Part shown: positions 1 through 7,344 of the stretch, piece after piece
Layout of the letters: each line of letters starts with the position of its first letter
How positions within the stretch are numbered: position 1 is the first letter of the stretch
NCBI GenBank assembly: GCA_005884685.1
Contig: VBAH01000096.1
Span: 1 to 45,746, forward strand
Direction: 5' to 3'
DNA length: 45,746 nt
Source: Alphaproteobacteria bacterium
GTDB lineage: Bacteria; Pseudomonadota; Alphaproteobacteria; Rhizobiales; Xanthobacteraceae
Notes under the pieces: model-generated
Databases searched by the model: none
What the model was told of the DNA's origin: nothing
What the model saw: only the letters and a program-made list of their open reading frames with translations
Translations under genes and position numbers: made by a program

Positions 1-1
1 T

Positions 2-403
2 GATATTCAAACGACGCTCGGCGGTCCGGTTCGCTTCTGGCACCTCGATGGCGACCATTCACGCGAACAGCTGTCGCTCGATCTCGCGCTCGCCGAGTCG
101 ACATTGCATTCCCAAGGCATCATCTGCCTCGACGACATGCTGCACCCCGGCTACCCGCTGCTCGTCGTCGCGGTGCACGCGTGGCTGGAGCAGCATCCGG
201 ACTGGCGCGTGCTCTGCGTGATCGACCGCGAGGACATCGTGGCGGCGGCGAAGTTTCTGCTCTGCCACAAGGACGTGGTCCCGCTGTTCGAGCAGGACCT
301 GATGGATACGTTCAAGGCGCAGCACTGGGTGCTCGGCTCCGAATGGGAGCGCTATTTCTGCGTGGTGTTGACGCCGCGCCCGAGGATTGCCGTAGTGGAT
401 TGA
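2..403 (+). CDS. Class I SAM-dependent methyltransferase, C-terminal part (truncated by window edge)
   Basis: The reading frame is open from the first bases of the window and ends in TGA, so only the C-terminal 133 residues are present. A segment reading FWHLDGDHS, followed after about 13 residues by an acidic/hydrophobic stretch, matches the post-motif region of the Methyltransf_24 group of small-molecule or sugar O-methyltransferases, which carry a conserved DGDHS loop. The SAM-binding glycine loop lies upstream of the window. Substrate cannot be judged. A dispersed inverted repeat follows directly and the next gene is convergent. Confidence 0.6.
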   Translation, partial: DIQTTLGGPVRFWHLDGDHSREQLSLDLALAESTLHSQGIICLDDMLHPGYPLLVVAVHAWLEQHPDWRVLCVIDREDIVAAAKFLLCHKDVVPLFEQDLMDTFKAQHWVLGSEWERYFCVVLTPRPRIAVVD

Positions 404-406
404 GTT

Positions 407-458
407 GCATCCCGGGCGCAGCGCAGCACGACAGGAGTGCGCTGCGGACCCGGGATCG
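407..458. repeat. Intergenic inverted repeat (REP-like)
   Basis: Two arms built on GCATCCCGGGCGCAGCGCA and its near reverse complement (GTGCGCTGCGGACCCGGGAT) face each other around a short spacer just after the methyltransferase stop. The CATCCCGGG core recurs at about 22860 and 25035, so this is a member of a dispersed family rather than a simple terminator. There is no T tract. Confidence 0.6.
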
Positions 459-537
459 CCCAAGAGCTTAGCTTCGGGCGGTCCGGCATCTGCGATGCAC
501 CGCTAAGGGGCGCTGCATCGCGTGCGGGACACGATGC

Positions 538-1623
538 CTACGTCGCCGACATCGAGTAGACCGACATCTCGGTACGGGCATCCGCGATCGAGAACCAGCG
601 GTGCTGCTCGGCGCGGAACGCGCGCCAGTTGTCCGCCAGCCGCTTGAACTGCTCGCTCTTGGCGGACTCCTCATCGAGCACCTGCTCGAGCGCGCTGCGC
701 AGCACACGCAGGATCTCGGGCGTGAGAACGACAAGCTGCGCGCCCGCCGCGACCACGCGATTGATCGCCCGGGCGTTGCGCGCGTCATAGCCGGCGAGCA
801 TCTCGGTCTGCGCATAGGCGCAGGCGCCGCGCAGCATCGCCTGATAGCTCGGCGGCAGCGCCGCCCAGGCGGCCTTGTTGATGAACAGGCAGTTGTTCGC
901 CTCCATCTCGAGCACGCCCGGAATGTGCATGTACTTGGCGACCTTGTGGAAACCGAGCTTCTCGTCGTCGTGCGGCCCGACCCACTCGGCCGCGTCGATC
1001 GTGCCTTTCTCGAGGGCCGGATAGATGTCGCCGCCGGCGATCTGCTGCGGGATGACGCCGAGCTTGGCGAGCACGCGTCCTCCGAAGCCCGCGACGCGCA
1101 TCTTCACGCCGCTGAAGTCGGCCGGCGTCTTGATCTCCTTGCGGAACCAGCCGAACGTCTGGCCGCCGGTATTGCCCATCGACATGCTGACGACGCCCAT
1201 GCCGTCGTAGACTTCATCGACGAGCTTCTTGCCGTCGCCGTACATGTACCAGGCATTGTGCTGGCGCGGGGTCATGCCGAACGGCAGCGAGCCGTCGAAG
1301 ATCAGCGCCGGATTCTTGCCGATGTAGTAGCCCGAATAGCTGTGCCCGCATTCGACCGTGCCGTTCGCGCACGCGTCGAGCACCTGCAGGCCGGGCACGA
1401 TCTCGCCCGCCGCGAAGGTATCGATCGTGAACTTGCCGTCGCTCATCTCGCTGACGAACCTCGCGACCGTGGGAGCGGCGCCCCACAGGCCTTCGATCGA
1501 TTTCGGAAAGCTCGAGGCGAGGCGCCACTTCACCGCGGGCTGTTGGGCGATGGCGGGTGACGCGACCGTGACGGCGGCGGTCGCCGCGCTCAGGCGCGCA
1601 AAATTCCGGCGGGACACAGTCAT
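538..1623 (-). CDS. TRAP transporter substrate-binding protein, DctP family
   Basis: A 361-residue periplasmic receptor for a TRAP (tripartite ATP-independent) carboxylate transporter. The ATG at 1623 is chosen because GGGAGGA lies 7 bases upstream and because the N terminus then reads MTVSRRNFARLSAA, a twin-arginine-like signal peptide ending near SPAIAQ. Family signatures include VKMRVAGFGGRVLAKLG, the Ala-Glu-Trp-Val-Gly-Pro-His block and the DIYPALEKGTIDAAEW segment, which resemble receptors for 2-oxo acids or other organic acids. Longer in-frame starts to 1800 lack a ribosome site. No DctQ/DctM membrane partner is visible, so it is an orphan or its partners lie elsewhere. The divergent MFS gene may share substrate or regulation. 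Confidence 0.88.
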   Translation of the reverse strand: MTVSRRNFARLSAATAAVTVASPAIAQQPAVKWRLASSFPKSIEGLWGAAPTVARFVSEMSDGKFTIDTFAAGEIVPGLQVLDACANGTVECGHSYSGYYIGKNPALIFDGSLPFGMTPRQHNAWYMYGDGKKLVDEVYDGMGVVSMSMGNTGGQTFGWFRKEIKTPADFSGVKMRVAGFGGRVLAKLGVIPQQIAGGDIYPALEKGTIDAAEWVGPHDDEKLGFHKVAKYMHIPGVLEMEANNCLFINKAAWAALPPSYQAMLRGACAYAQTEMLAGYDARNARAINRVVAAGAQLVVLTPEILRVLRSALEQVLDEESAKSEQFKRLADNWRAFRAEQHRWFSIADARTEMSVYSMSAT

Positions 1624-1866
1624 GACGATCCTCCCTTGCCGCAGCCGCGGCTGATAGGCGCCGGCGCTGTGTTCTTGTTCTGGGGTGCCGGCTTCGCTCC
1701 CGTCCCCAAGGTTAGCAGAAGAATGGGGTCCGGCGCAGCCTATATGCGCGCGACGCAACGCAGCCGGCGGGATGCGCCACGTGACAGGCAGAGCGGGCAT
1801 GCTAAGAGCGGGCGCCGCACGCCAAAGAGAGCGCCGCGCGATGGGCAGGGAGCCGGTTTCGATCTG

Positions 1867-3057
1867 ATGGGTGTGCCGACCGACTCCGCCGCGCCGCGGC
1901 GCCAGTTCCTCACTTGCATATTGCTGCTCTGGCTCGCCGGAATCGGGCTGCGCATCACGATCCTGGCGGTGCCGCCGGTCATCCCGCTGATCCGCCTCGA
2001 CCTTGGAATGTCGGAGACGCAGGTCGGCATCCTGACCGGCCTACCGCCGGTGCTGTTCGCCGCTACGGCGGTGCTCGGCTCGCTGCTGATCGCGCGTTTC
2101 GGCGCGCTCACGACGCTGGTTGCCGGGCTGTTCGCGACGGCGGCCGGCTCCGCATTGCGCGGCGTCATGCCCGACATTGCGATGCTCTATGCGGCCACGA
2201 TCGTAACCGGCTTCGGTGTCGCGATCATGCATCCCGCGCTGCCGCCGCTGGTGCGCGCGTGGCTGCCGCAGCGCATCGGCTTCGGCACGGCGGTGTTCAC
2301 CAACGGACTGCTGGTCGGCGAAATCCTCCCCGTGGCGCTGACCATTCCGGTGCTGCTGCCGCTCGTCGGCAACAGCTGGCGCGAGAGCTTTGTGGTGTGG
2401 GCCTTGCCGGTCGCGTTGATCGGGCTGGTGATCATGATGCTCGCGCCGCGCCCGGCCGCCGCCGCGCCGGCGAGAGGAGCCCAACGCTGGTGGCCGGACT
2501 GGAGCGATCCGCTGATCTGGCGGCTCGGCATCGCGCTCGGCAGCGTCAACGCGATGTATTTCTCGGCCAACGCGTTCCTGCCGGATTACCTCCACGCGAT
2601 GGGCCGCGCCGATCTCGTCAGTGCCGCACTCACCGCGCTCAATGTCGGGCAGATTCCCGCATCGTTGCTGCTGCTTGCCGTTGCCGGCCGGCTGGAGCGG
2701 GCGATCTGGCCGCATATCGTGTGCGGCGCGGGTTCGCTCGCGGCGATCGTCGGCATCATGCTGCTGCCCGGAGCGGGCGTCGTCGCCTGCGCGGCCGTGC
2801 TCGGCTTCTTCGCCGCCGCGATCCTGATCCTGATGCTGGCGCTGCCGCCGCTGCTGGCACCGCCGGACGATGTGCATCGCGTCGCGGCCGCGATGTTCAC
2901 CATCAGCTATACCTGCGCGGTGATCACGCCGGTGTTCAGCGGGATCGCTTGGGACTTGACCGGCATCGCGCAGTCCGCGTTCGTGCCGCTCGCGGCGTGC
3001 GCGATCCTGCTGATGGCGCTGGCGCCGGGGTTACGATTGCCGCGGGCGGCGCACTGA
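1867..3057 (+). CDS. MFS transporter, CynX/NimT family
   Basis: A 396-residue inner-membrane permease with about 12 hydrophobic segments. The N-terminal half resembles cyanate permease CynX and NimT (AVPPVIPLIRLDLGMSETQ, then GLPPVLFAATAVLGS and a loop ending RFGA), a branch of the major facilitator superfamily. The ATG at 1867 is preferred to the far upstream in-frame start at 1636: the extra 77 residues are Arg-rich and unlike any transporter N terminus, and a GGGAG lies 14 bases before 1867. The gene is divergent from the TRAP receptor and ends 3 bases before the convergent iron-permease-like gene. The substrate is unknown; the family name does not prove cyanate transport. Confidence 0.85.
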   Translation: MGVPTDSAAPRRQFLTCILLLWLAGIGLRITILAVPPVIPLIRLDLGMSETQVGILTGLPPVLFAATAVLGSLLIARFGALTTLVAGLFATAAGSALRGVMPDIAMLYAATIVTGFGVAIMHPALPPLVRAWLPQRIGFGTAVFTNGLLVGEILPVALTIPVLLPLVGNSWRESFVVWALPVALIGLVIMMLAPRPAAAAPARGAQRWWPDWSDPLIWRLGIALGSVNAMYFSANAFLPDYLHAMGRADLVSAALTALNVGQIPASLLLLAVAGRLERAIWPHIVCGAGSLAAIVGIMLLPGAGVVACAAVLGFFAAAILILMLALPPLLAPPDDVHRVAAAMFTISYTCAVITPVFSGIAWDLTGIAQSAFVPLAACAILLMALAPGLRLPRAAH

Positions 3058-3060
3058 CAG

Positions 3061-3573
3061 CTAGCTCGCCTTTTTGGTGCGCGCCGCGCGACGGCTGGTG
3101 AGCGTGCCGAGGGTCGCTTCGGTCTTCCGGCGCAGCTCTTCGTGCAGTTCCTCGAGCTCCTCGTCGGTCATGTCCTCGGCGGTGGCGAAACGGTTCTCCG
3201 CCGCATCGACCTTGAGGATGAGCTCGGACAGTTTGAGCTGCAGCGCCATGGTGTCGCGGTTCTGGGTATTTTGAATCAAGAACACCATCAAGAACGTCAC
3301 GATCGTGGTCGAGGTGTTGATCACGAGCTGCCAGGTGTCGCTGTAGTGAAACAACGGCCCGGTTGCGGCCCACACGATCACCGCCAGCATGGCAAGGAGA
3401 AACGCGATCGGCTTGCCCATCCAGTGCGCGGCCGCGCAGGCCAGATTGGAGAACGTCGCGGACCAGCGGTGCAGTTTCTCGGAAACCCCGGCTCCCGCCC
3501 CGCGCGCGTCATTGGGCAATCCGGCTTCGCGCGCCGGCTGCACGGCCTTTGGTCTGCTGCGCGCCTGCGCCAT
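3061..3573 (-). CDS. Low affinity iron permease family protein
   Basis: A 170-residue membrane protein of the family named after yeast Fet4 (bacterial Iron_permease domain). It has a charged N terminus, two membrane spans (around MGKPIAFLLAMLAVIVWA and a second beginning TSTTIVTFLMVFLIQ) and the conserved QNTQNRD motif straight after the second span, then an acidic coiled-coil tail with EELEELHEELRRK. The ATG at 3573 has GAGGTGAAG upstream; an upstream in-frame start at 3630 lacks one. Bacterial members are much shorter than Fet4 and iron transport is unproven for most; association with stress genes is common. It is convergent with the MFS gene and divergent from the DUF1328 gene. Confidence 0.82.
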   Translation of the reverse strand: MAQARSRPKAVQPAREAGLPNDARGAGAGVSEKLHRWSATFSNLACAAAHWMGKPIAFLLAMLAVIVWAATGPLFHYSDTWQLVINTSTTIVTFLMVFLIQNTQNRDTMALQLKLSELILKVDAAENRFATAEDMTDEELEELHEELRRKTEATLGTLTSRRAARTKKAS

Positions 3574-3670
3574 TTCTGCTTCACCTCGTTCGAAATCCGC
3601 GCGCCGCTGCGCCGCGGTATCGTGGATCAATGCCGCGCGAGCCGGAACTGTTCCCTCGGCGGCATCACGC

Positions 3671-3695
3671 GGAACCTTCGCTGCGCCTCACCGTT
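3671..3695 (+). promoter_or_regulatory. EcfG-type stress promoter for the DUF1328 gene
   Basis: GGAAC at 3671-3675 and CGTT at 3692-3695 are separated by exactly 16 bases. This is the consensus for alphaproteobacterial EcfG sigma factors, and the ecfG gene lies 320 bases away. The -10 ends 47 bases before the DUF1328 start codon. Confidence 0.75.
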
Positions 3696-3742
3696 GAAGT
3701 TTCGAGGCGGCTCGCTGCCGCGCAGTTAATGAGGAGTCAACC

Positions 3743-3922
3743 ATGTTGGGTTGGGCTTTGACCTTCCTGATCGTCGCGCTCATCGCCGCGGTTCTCGGCT
3801 TCGGCGGCATCGCCGGCGTCTCGATCGAGATCGCCAAGATCATCTTCTTCGTCGCGGTGGTCTTGTTCCTGATCTCCGCGATCGTCGGAATCTTTCGCGG
3901 GCGCTCCCCGACAGTCCCGTAA
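3743..3922 (+). CDS. DUF1328 (YtjA family) small membrane protein
   Basis: A 59-residue, almost wholly hydrophobic protein with two membrane spans, starting [20 protein letters not shown] and containing the GGIAG...EIAKIIFFV core of DUF1328/YtjA. GAGGAG sits 6 bases before the ATG. Members are common stress-induced small inner-membrane proteins in rhizobia with no known biochemical activity. The EcfG promoter upstream places it in the general stress regulon. A strong intrinsic terminator follows. Confidence 0.88.
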   Translation: MLGWALTFLIVALIAAVLGFGGIAGVSIEIAKIIFFVAVVLFLISAIVGIFRGRSPTVP

Positions 3923-3950
3923 CCGCGACGCTTTCTGAGCAAACTGAATT

Positions 3951-3978
3951 CGCCCGGCGCCGCCGGGCGATTTTTTTT
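3951..3978 (+). terminator. Rho-independent terminator after the DUF1328 gene
   Basis: Perfect 8-bp GC stem (CGCCCGGC at 3951-3958, GCCGGGCG at 3962-3969), 3-base loop, then A and eight T. The T tract is on the + strand, so it serves the DUF1328 transcript. Confidence 0.9.
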
Positions 3979-4013
3979 ATGCTTCGAAAGGTCGAATTGT
4001 AGAGACGTGAAAG

Positions 4014-4565
4014 CTAACCGCGGCCGCCCGCCGCCATGATGGCGCGCGTCGACTGATCGGGGCCGAAGTCTTCGGCGCTCTCGATCGCGAGCAGATCGGC
4101 AAGGCGGGTACGCGCGCGATTGACACGGCTCTTGATGGTGCCGACGGCGCACTCGCAGATCGCCGCCGCTTCCTCGTAGGAGAAGCCCGAGGCGCCGACG
4201 AGAATGAGCGCCTCGCGCTGATCGGGCGGCAGCTTGGCGAGCGCCGTGCGGAACTCCTGGAACTCAAGCCGGCTGTTCTGCTCGGGGTGAGATTTCAGGC
4301 TCTCGGCATAGCTGCCGTCGGTGTCCTCCACCTCGCGGCGGCGCTTGCGGTACTCCGAGCGGAAGAGGTTGCGCAGGATCGTGAACATCCAGGCCGACAT
4401 GTTCGTGCCGGGCTGGAACGAGTCGATGTTCGCGATCGCGCGCAGCAGCGTCTCCTGCACGAGGTCGTCGGCGCGGTCGATATTGCCGGACAGCGAGATT
4501 GCGAACGCACGCAGGCTCGGCACCGCCGCCAGCATCGCTTCACGCAGGGAGGGATTTAACGTCAT
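4014..4565 (-). CDS. ecfG: EcfG-type RNA polymerase sigma factor of the general stress response
   Basis: A 183-residue ECF sigma factor. Region 2 (about residues 10-75) includes NIDRADDLVQETLLRAI and MSAWMFTILRNLFRSEYRKR; region 4 (about 110-160) includes LPPDQREALILVGASGFSYE and the helix-turn-helix GTIKSRVNRAR. These are hallmarks of the ECF15/EcfG group, which directs the alphaproteobacterial general stress response at GGAAC-N16/17-CGTT promoters and is held inactive by NepR. Its ATG overlaps the nepR stop by 4 bases, so the two are translationally coupled in the classic nepR-ecfG operon, transcribed from a promoter of its own type (positive feedback). Confidence 0.95.
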   Translation of the reverse strand: MTLNPSLREAMLAAVPSLRAFAISLSGNIDRADDLVQETLLRAIANIDSFQPGTNMSAWMFTILRNLFRSEYRKRRREVEDTDGSYAESLKSHPEQNSRLEFQEFRTALAKLPPDQREALILVGASGFSYEEAAAICECAVGTIKSRVNRARTRLADLLAIESAEDFGPDQSTRAIMAAGGRG

Positions 4566-4780
4566 CCGTTCGACCCCTTGTCCTTTTGCTCGTCGAGCTG
4601 GCGGAGCAGCTCGCTAAAGCGGTCCGGCACCCCCGCACTCACGACGTCGTCATACATGGCCCGGAGCTGCTGCCCGATCTTGCTTTGGACATCGCGTCCA
4701 AGCCGTCCTCGGGGCTTTCTTTGGTTCAGTTCGGTCTGCATTTGTCCGGGCCTGTTCGGCTTGTCATCGTCTGTCATCAT
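4562..4780 (-). CDS. nepR: Anti-sigma factor NepR
   Basis: A small acidic/basic protein (about 72 residues) whose core, DVQSKIGQQLRAMYDDVV followed by VPDRFSELLRQLD, is the NepR signature that binds EcfG under unstressed conditions and phosphorylated PhyR under stress. Three successive codons GTG ATG ATG (4783, 4780, 4777) could initiate; GGGG lies just upstream and ATG at 4780 is taken. Coupled to ecfG by an ATGA overlap. The divergent neighbour phyR supplies the anti-anti-sigma partner. Confidence 0.93.
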   Translation of the reverse strand: MMTDDDKPNRPGQMQTELNQRKPRGRLGRDVQSKIGQQLRAMYDDVVSAGVPDRFSELLRQLDEQKDKGSNG

Positions 4781-4840
4781 CACGTATCCCCGCCCTGCTT
4801 GTTGTCTTTGTCATCGCCGGGCCCCATTTCAGTGGGGTAT

Positions 4841-4865
4841 AACGCCAGGTATAACCGGCTGTTCC
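4841..4865 (-). promoter_or_regulatory. EcfG-type promoter for nepR-ecfG
   Basis: Read on the minus strand, GGAAC (4865-4861) and CGTT (4844-4841) are separated by 16 bases, the exact EcfG consensus. It lies about 60 bases upstream of nepR, so the operon is autoregulated. Confidence 0.88.
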
Positions 4866-4874
4866 AGACACGAG

Positions 4875-4899
4875 GGAACTTTTTTTGGAACCCCGCGTT
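4875..4899 (+). promoter_or_regulatory. EcfG-type promoter for phyR
   Basis: GGAAC at 4875-4879 and CGTT at 4896-4899, 16-base spacer, 44 bases before the phyR start. Its -35 is only 9 bases from the -35 of the divergent nepR promoter, so two polymerases could not bind freely at once. Confidence 0.88.
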
Positions 4900-4943
4900 T
4901 GTTGCGCCGTACCCTGGAATCGGGACTTCGACGGGAGGTTTTC

Positions 4944-5747
4944 TTGCTGAAATCACAGGCCGTAGCCCAATACCTGCCTTTTTTGCGGCGCTATGCCCGT
5001 GCCCTGACCGGCAGCCAGCAATCGGGCGATGCCTACGTCAGCGCCACGCTGGAGGCCCTGATCGCGGATCCGGCCGCTATCGAGGAAGCCGGAGGACCGC
5101 GGGTTGCCCTCTACGGCCTGTTCACGAAACTGTGGAATTCGGTAGCCGTGAACGGCGAGAAATCGCCTGTCGATCCGGATATGCCGGCCGATCTGCGCCT
5201 TGCCAGCCTCACGCCGAAGCCCCGCCAGGCCTTCCTGCTGGTCGCCCTCGAGGGCTTTTCCGAGGAGGACGCGGCCAAGATCCTGGGTACGGACGTATCC
5301 ACCTTGCGCTCGCTGGTCGAGGAATCCGGGCGTGAACTGGCGGCCGAAATCGCGACCGACGTCCTGATCATCGAGGACGAGACCTTCATCGCCATGGACC
5401 TCGAAACCCTGGTGGAAAGCCTCGGTCACCGGGTGTTGGGCATCGCGCGCACGCATGGCGAGGCGCTGGCGCTGGCGCGGAAAAAGTCGCCGGGCCTGAT
5501 CCTGGCGGATATCCAGCTGGCCGACGGCAGCTCGGGACTGGATGCGGTGAACGAGCTGCTCAAGTCGTTCGAAGTGCCGGTGATCTTCATCACCGCCTAT
5601 CCGGAGCGCTTCCTCACCGGCGAGCGGCCGGAGCCGGCGTTCCTCATCGCCAAGCCCTTCCAGCCCGCGATGGTGTCGGCCATCGCCAGCCAGGCGCTGT
5701 TCTTCGCCCGCAACGCGAGGAATCGAAAGAAGGAGCCGACGCACTAG
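4944..5747 (+). CDS. phyR: Response regulator / anti-anti-sigma factor PhyR
   Basis: A 267-residue protein with an N-terminal sigma-like domain (about residues 1-125, including ALTGSQQSGDAYVSATLEAL and PRQAFLLVALEGFSEEDAA) and a C-terminal receiver (about 140-260: VLIIEDETFIAMDLETLVES, phospho-acceptor in ILADIQLADGSSG, FITAYPER loop, IAKPF lysine). This fusion is unique to PhyR: phosphorylation exposes the sigma-like domain to capture NepR and free EcfG. The start is a TTG with GGGAGG 5 bases upstream; the length then matches the family, whereas in-frame extension to 4578 would run through the promoter and antisense to nepR. Confidence 0.95.
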   Translation: MLKSQAVAQYLPFLRRYARALTGSQQSGDAYVSATLEALIADPAAIEEAGGPRVALYGLFTKLWNSVAVNGEKSPVDPDMPADLRLASLTPKPRQAFLLVALEGFSEEDAAKILGTDVSTLRSLVEESGRELAAEIATDVLIIEDETFIAMDLETLVESLGHRVLGIARTHGEALALARKKSPGLILADIQLADGSSGLDAVNELLKSFEVPVIFITAYPERFLTGERPEPAFLIAKPFQPAMVSAIASQALFFARNARNRKKEPTH

Positions 5748-5784
5748 TGCCCCGAAGGCGAAGCTTCGGGTTCAAAGGGGCACT
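5746..5784. terminator. Nested hairpin at the end of phyR
   Basis: An outer 8-bp stem (AGTGCCCC / GGGGCACT) that starts in the phyR stop codon encloses an inner 7-bp stem (CCCGAAG / CTTCGGG). No T tract follows, so it may be a processing or Rho-assisted terminator structure, or a repeat. Low certainty. Confidence 0.4.
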
Positions 5785-5855
5785 CAAGTCATAGAGTTGT
5801 TGGTGTCCCCCCGATTCCGACGTTCGCGCCGGATTATGCACCAAGCGCCGGCGAA

Positions 5856-6203
5856 CTAGCGCCGGCTCAACAACCCTATCGCCAGCGCGCCGACGCCGAC
5901 CGCCACGGCCAGCAGCAGGAGCGGCCGCTGTTGGGCTTCGCGCCCGAGCTTGCGCAACGTGTCATTGCCAAGGCGCAAGGCCTCATCACCGAATTCCACC
6001 GCCTCCGTCATTGTGGCCCGCGCCGGACCGCGCAGCCGGTCCGTGACGTCGTTGAGGGCGCTCACGATGGTATCGCTCACGCGATCGACCGCGCTCGGCG
6101 CAGAGCGGGAGGCGGCGCGGCTCAGCCGGCTGAGCCGATGTTCGATATCGCGCAACATGCGATCGAGATCGGCCGCACGCCGGGTTTGAATTGACTGCAA
6201 CAT
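5856..6203 (-). CDS. Hypothetical protein with C-terminal membrane anchor
   Basis: A 115-residue protein: basic amphipathic helices first (RMLRDIEHRLSRLSRAA, then a second predicted helix ending RLRGPARATMTEAVEF), then a single C-terminal membrane span rich in Leu/Ala/Val ending GLLSRR. This layout resembles DUF883/ElaB-like or phasin-like tail-anchored stress proteins, but I do not recognise the family. The ATG at 6203 is preferred; a TTG at 6302 would overlap the csbD end. It lies 77 bases downstream of csbD on the same strand, so co-expression is likely. Confidence 0.6.
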   Translation of the reverse strand: MLQSIQTRRAADLDRMLRDIEHRLSRLSRAASRSAPSAVDRVSDTIVSALNDVTDRLRGPARATMTEAVEFGDEALRLGNDTLRKLGREAQQRPLLLLAVAVGVGALAIGLLSRR

Positions 6204-6280
6204 TTGAGTGATCTTTCGTTGTGATGCCTGCTCGCGAACAGCAATGGCCGGCACCAGGCTGCGGTCGGCCACGTCACGCC

Positions 6281-6481
6281 TCAGTTGATCTGTTTCAGCC
6301 AAACGTCGATGTTCTTCTCGGCTTCGTCCTTGGCGTAGCCGTATCGTTCCTGCAGACGGCCGGCGAGCTCGGTGCGCTTGCCTTCGATGACCTCGAGATC
6401 GTCTTCAGTCAGCTTGCCCCATTTCTGCTGGACCTGACCCTTGAACTGCTTCCAGTTTCCTTGCACGCGATCCCAATTCAT
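6281..6481 (-). CDS. CsbD family stress protein
   Basis: A 66-residue protein beginning MNWDRVQGNWKQFKGQVQQK and continuing WGKLTEDDLEVIEGKR, the textbook CsbD pattern (general-stress protein first seen in the Bacillus sigma-B regulon; abundant in stressed rhizobia; molecular function unknown). AGGAG lies 8 bases before the ATG. A degenerate EcfG-type promoter is present upstream. Confidence 0.93.
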   Translation of the reverse strand: MNWDRVQGNWKQFKGQVQQKWGKLTEDDLEVIEGKRTELAGRLQERYGYAKDEAEKNIDVWLKQIN

Positions 6482-6517
6482 GTGCCGCTCCTGTCACGAT
6501 GTGGGAATCGCGCGGAC

Positions 6518-6543
6518 AACACCGCGATATTCCCAAATGTTCC
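6518..6543 (-). promoter_or_regulatory. Degenerate EcfG-type promoter upstream of csbD
   Basis: On the minus strand GGAAC (6543-6539) is followed by a 17-base spacer and TGTT (6521-6518). The -35 is perfect; the -10 has one mismatch to CGTT. It starts 37 bases upstream of csbD, a known type of EcfG target, which is why it is listed. Confidence 0.45.
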
Positions 6544-6578
6544 GGGTGCGCCCGTGGGAGGAGGCCCAATGCCGTCCG

Positions 6579-6603
6579 GGAACATGTTCCCGCGCGGGGC
6601 GTT
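6579..6603 (+). promoter_or_regulatory. EcfG-type promoter facing the receiver gene
   Basis: GGAAC at 6579-6583 and CGTT at 6600-6603 with a 16-base spacer. The -35 is embedded in a perfect 16-bp palindrome (CGGGAACATGTTCCCG). The next + strand gene begins 207 bases downstream, so a long leader would be made. Confidence 0.6.
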
Positions 6604-6810
6604 TACCAGCCAGACGGCTGGCGGCTTGTGAGGAAGCGAGCCCCCCAGCCGGCCGTAGGCCGGTCATCCGCCGGCCGGCGCGTCCTCCCCGCCAAATGGA
6701 CGCGCAAGTGTGGCTGCGCTATGCCGATGTTATGGCAAGCCACCCGATCGTTACTTTAAGTTGAGATGTGAAACTCGGAGCGCCGGCGCAAAACCCGGCA
6801 GGAGGCCCTG

Positions 6811-7176
6811 TTGAACGCGGACCGTAAAGTCTTGTTGGTCGAGGACGAGGTGCTCGTCGCCGCGCTGGCGGTCGATGCCCTCGAGGAGCTCGGCTATCAG
6901 ACGATCGAGGCGACCACCGCAAAGGCGGCGCGCGACATCATCTCGGGCCCGACGCAGTTCGCGTTCGCCGTGATCGACGTCGGTTTGCCGGACGGACGCG
7001 GCGACGCGCTGGCGCTCGAACTGCGGCGCCTGCGCGAAAGGCTCCCGATCATTATCGCGACCGGGTATGACGGCGCGCATATCGATGAGCGGCTGCGCGC
7101 GCACCCCCACACCACGGTGCTCGGCAAACCCTACGATATCGGCCAACTCCAGGCAGCCATCGCGTCCATCGCGTAG
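6811..7176 (+). CDS. Single-domain response regulator (CheY-like)
   Basis: A 121-residue stand-alone receiver: VLLVEDEVLVAA with the acidic pair, phospho-acceptor Asp in FAVIDVGLPDGRG, Thr in IIIATGYDG and Lys in VLGKPYD. No output domain. The start is a TTG with AGGAG 6 bases upstream. It precedes a HWE-type histidine kinase by 168 bases on the same strand. Together with the EcfG-type promoter upstream, this suggests a phosphate shuttle or sink for stress signalling, as single-domain receivers of this ATGY type are in related bacteria; that role is inferred. Confidence 0.9.
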   Translation: MNADRKVLLVEDEVLVAALAVDALEELGYQTIEATTAKAARDIISGPTQFAFAVIDVGLPDGRGDALALELRRLRERLPIIIATGYDGAHIDERLRAHPHTTVLGKPYDIGQLQAAIASIA

Positions 7177-7344
7177 CCAAGGAATATCTTGTTGCCCAAG
7201 GCTTGTTGGAGACACCGTCGGGCGCCGGGCTCGGGCGAAACAGGGCTTCCGGCGCCCTTGCGCTGCTATTAGATAGAACCACACGAGAATTGTGCGGCCA
7301 TTGAGGGAATTGCCCTCGTTACGCGAGACAGAAAGTACCCGCAG

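Noticed and set aside
3629-3654. EcfG promoter for the iron-permease-like gene on the minus strand
   Set aside because: GGAAC is present but the -10 would be CATT at 17 bases, which departs from the consensus.
4887-4910. A second EcfG promoter in front of phyR (GGAAC at 4887)
   Set aside because: No CGTT at 16 or 17 bases; the upstream site at 4875 fits exactly.
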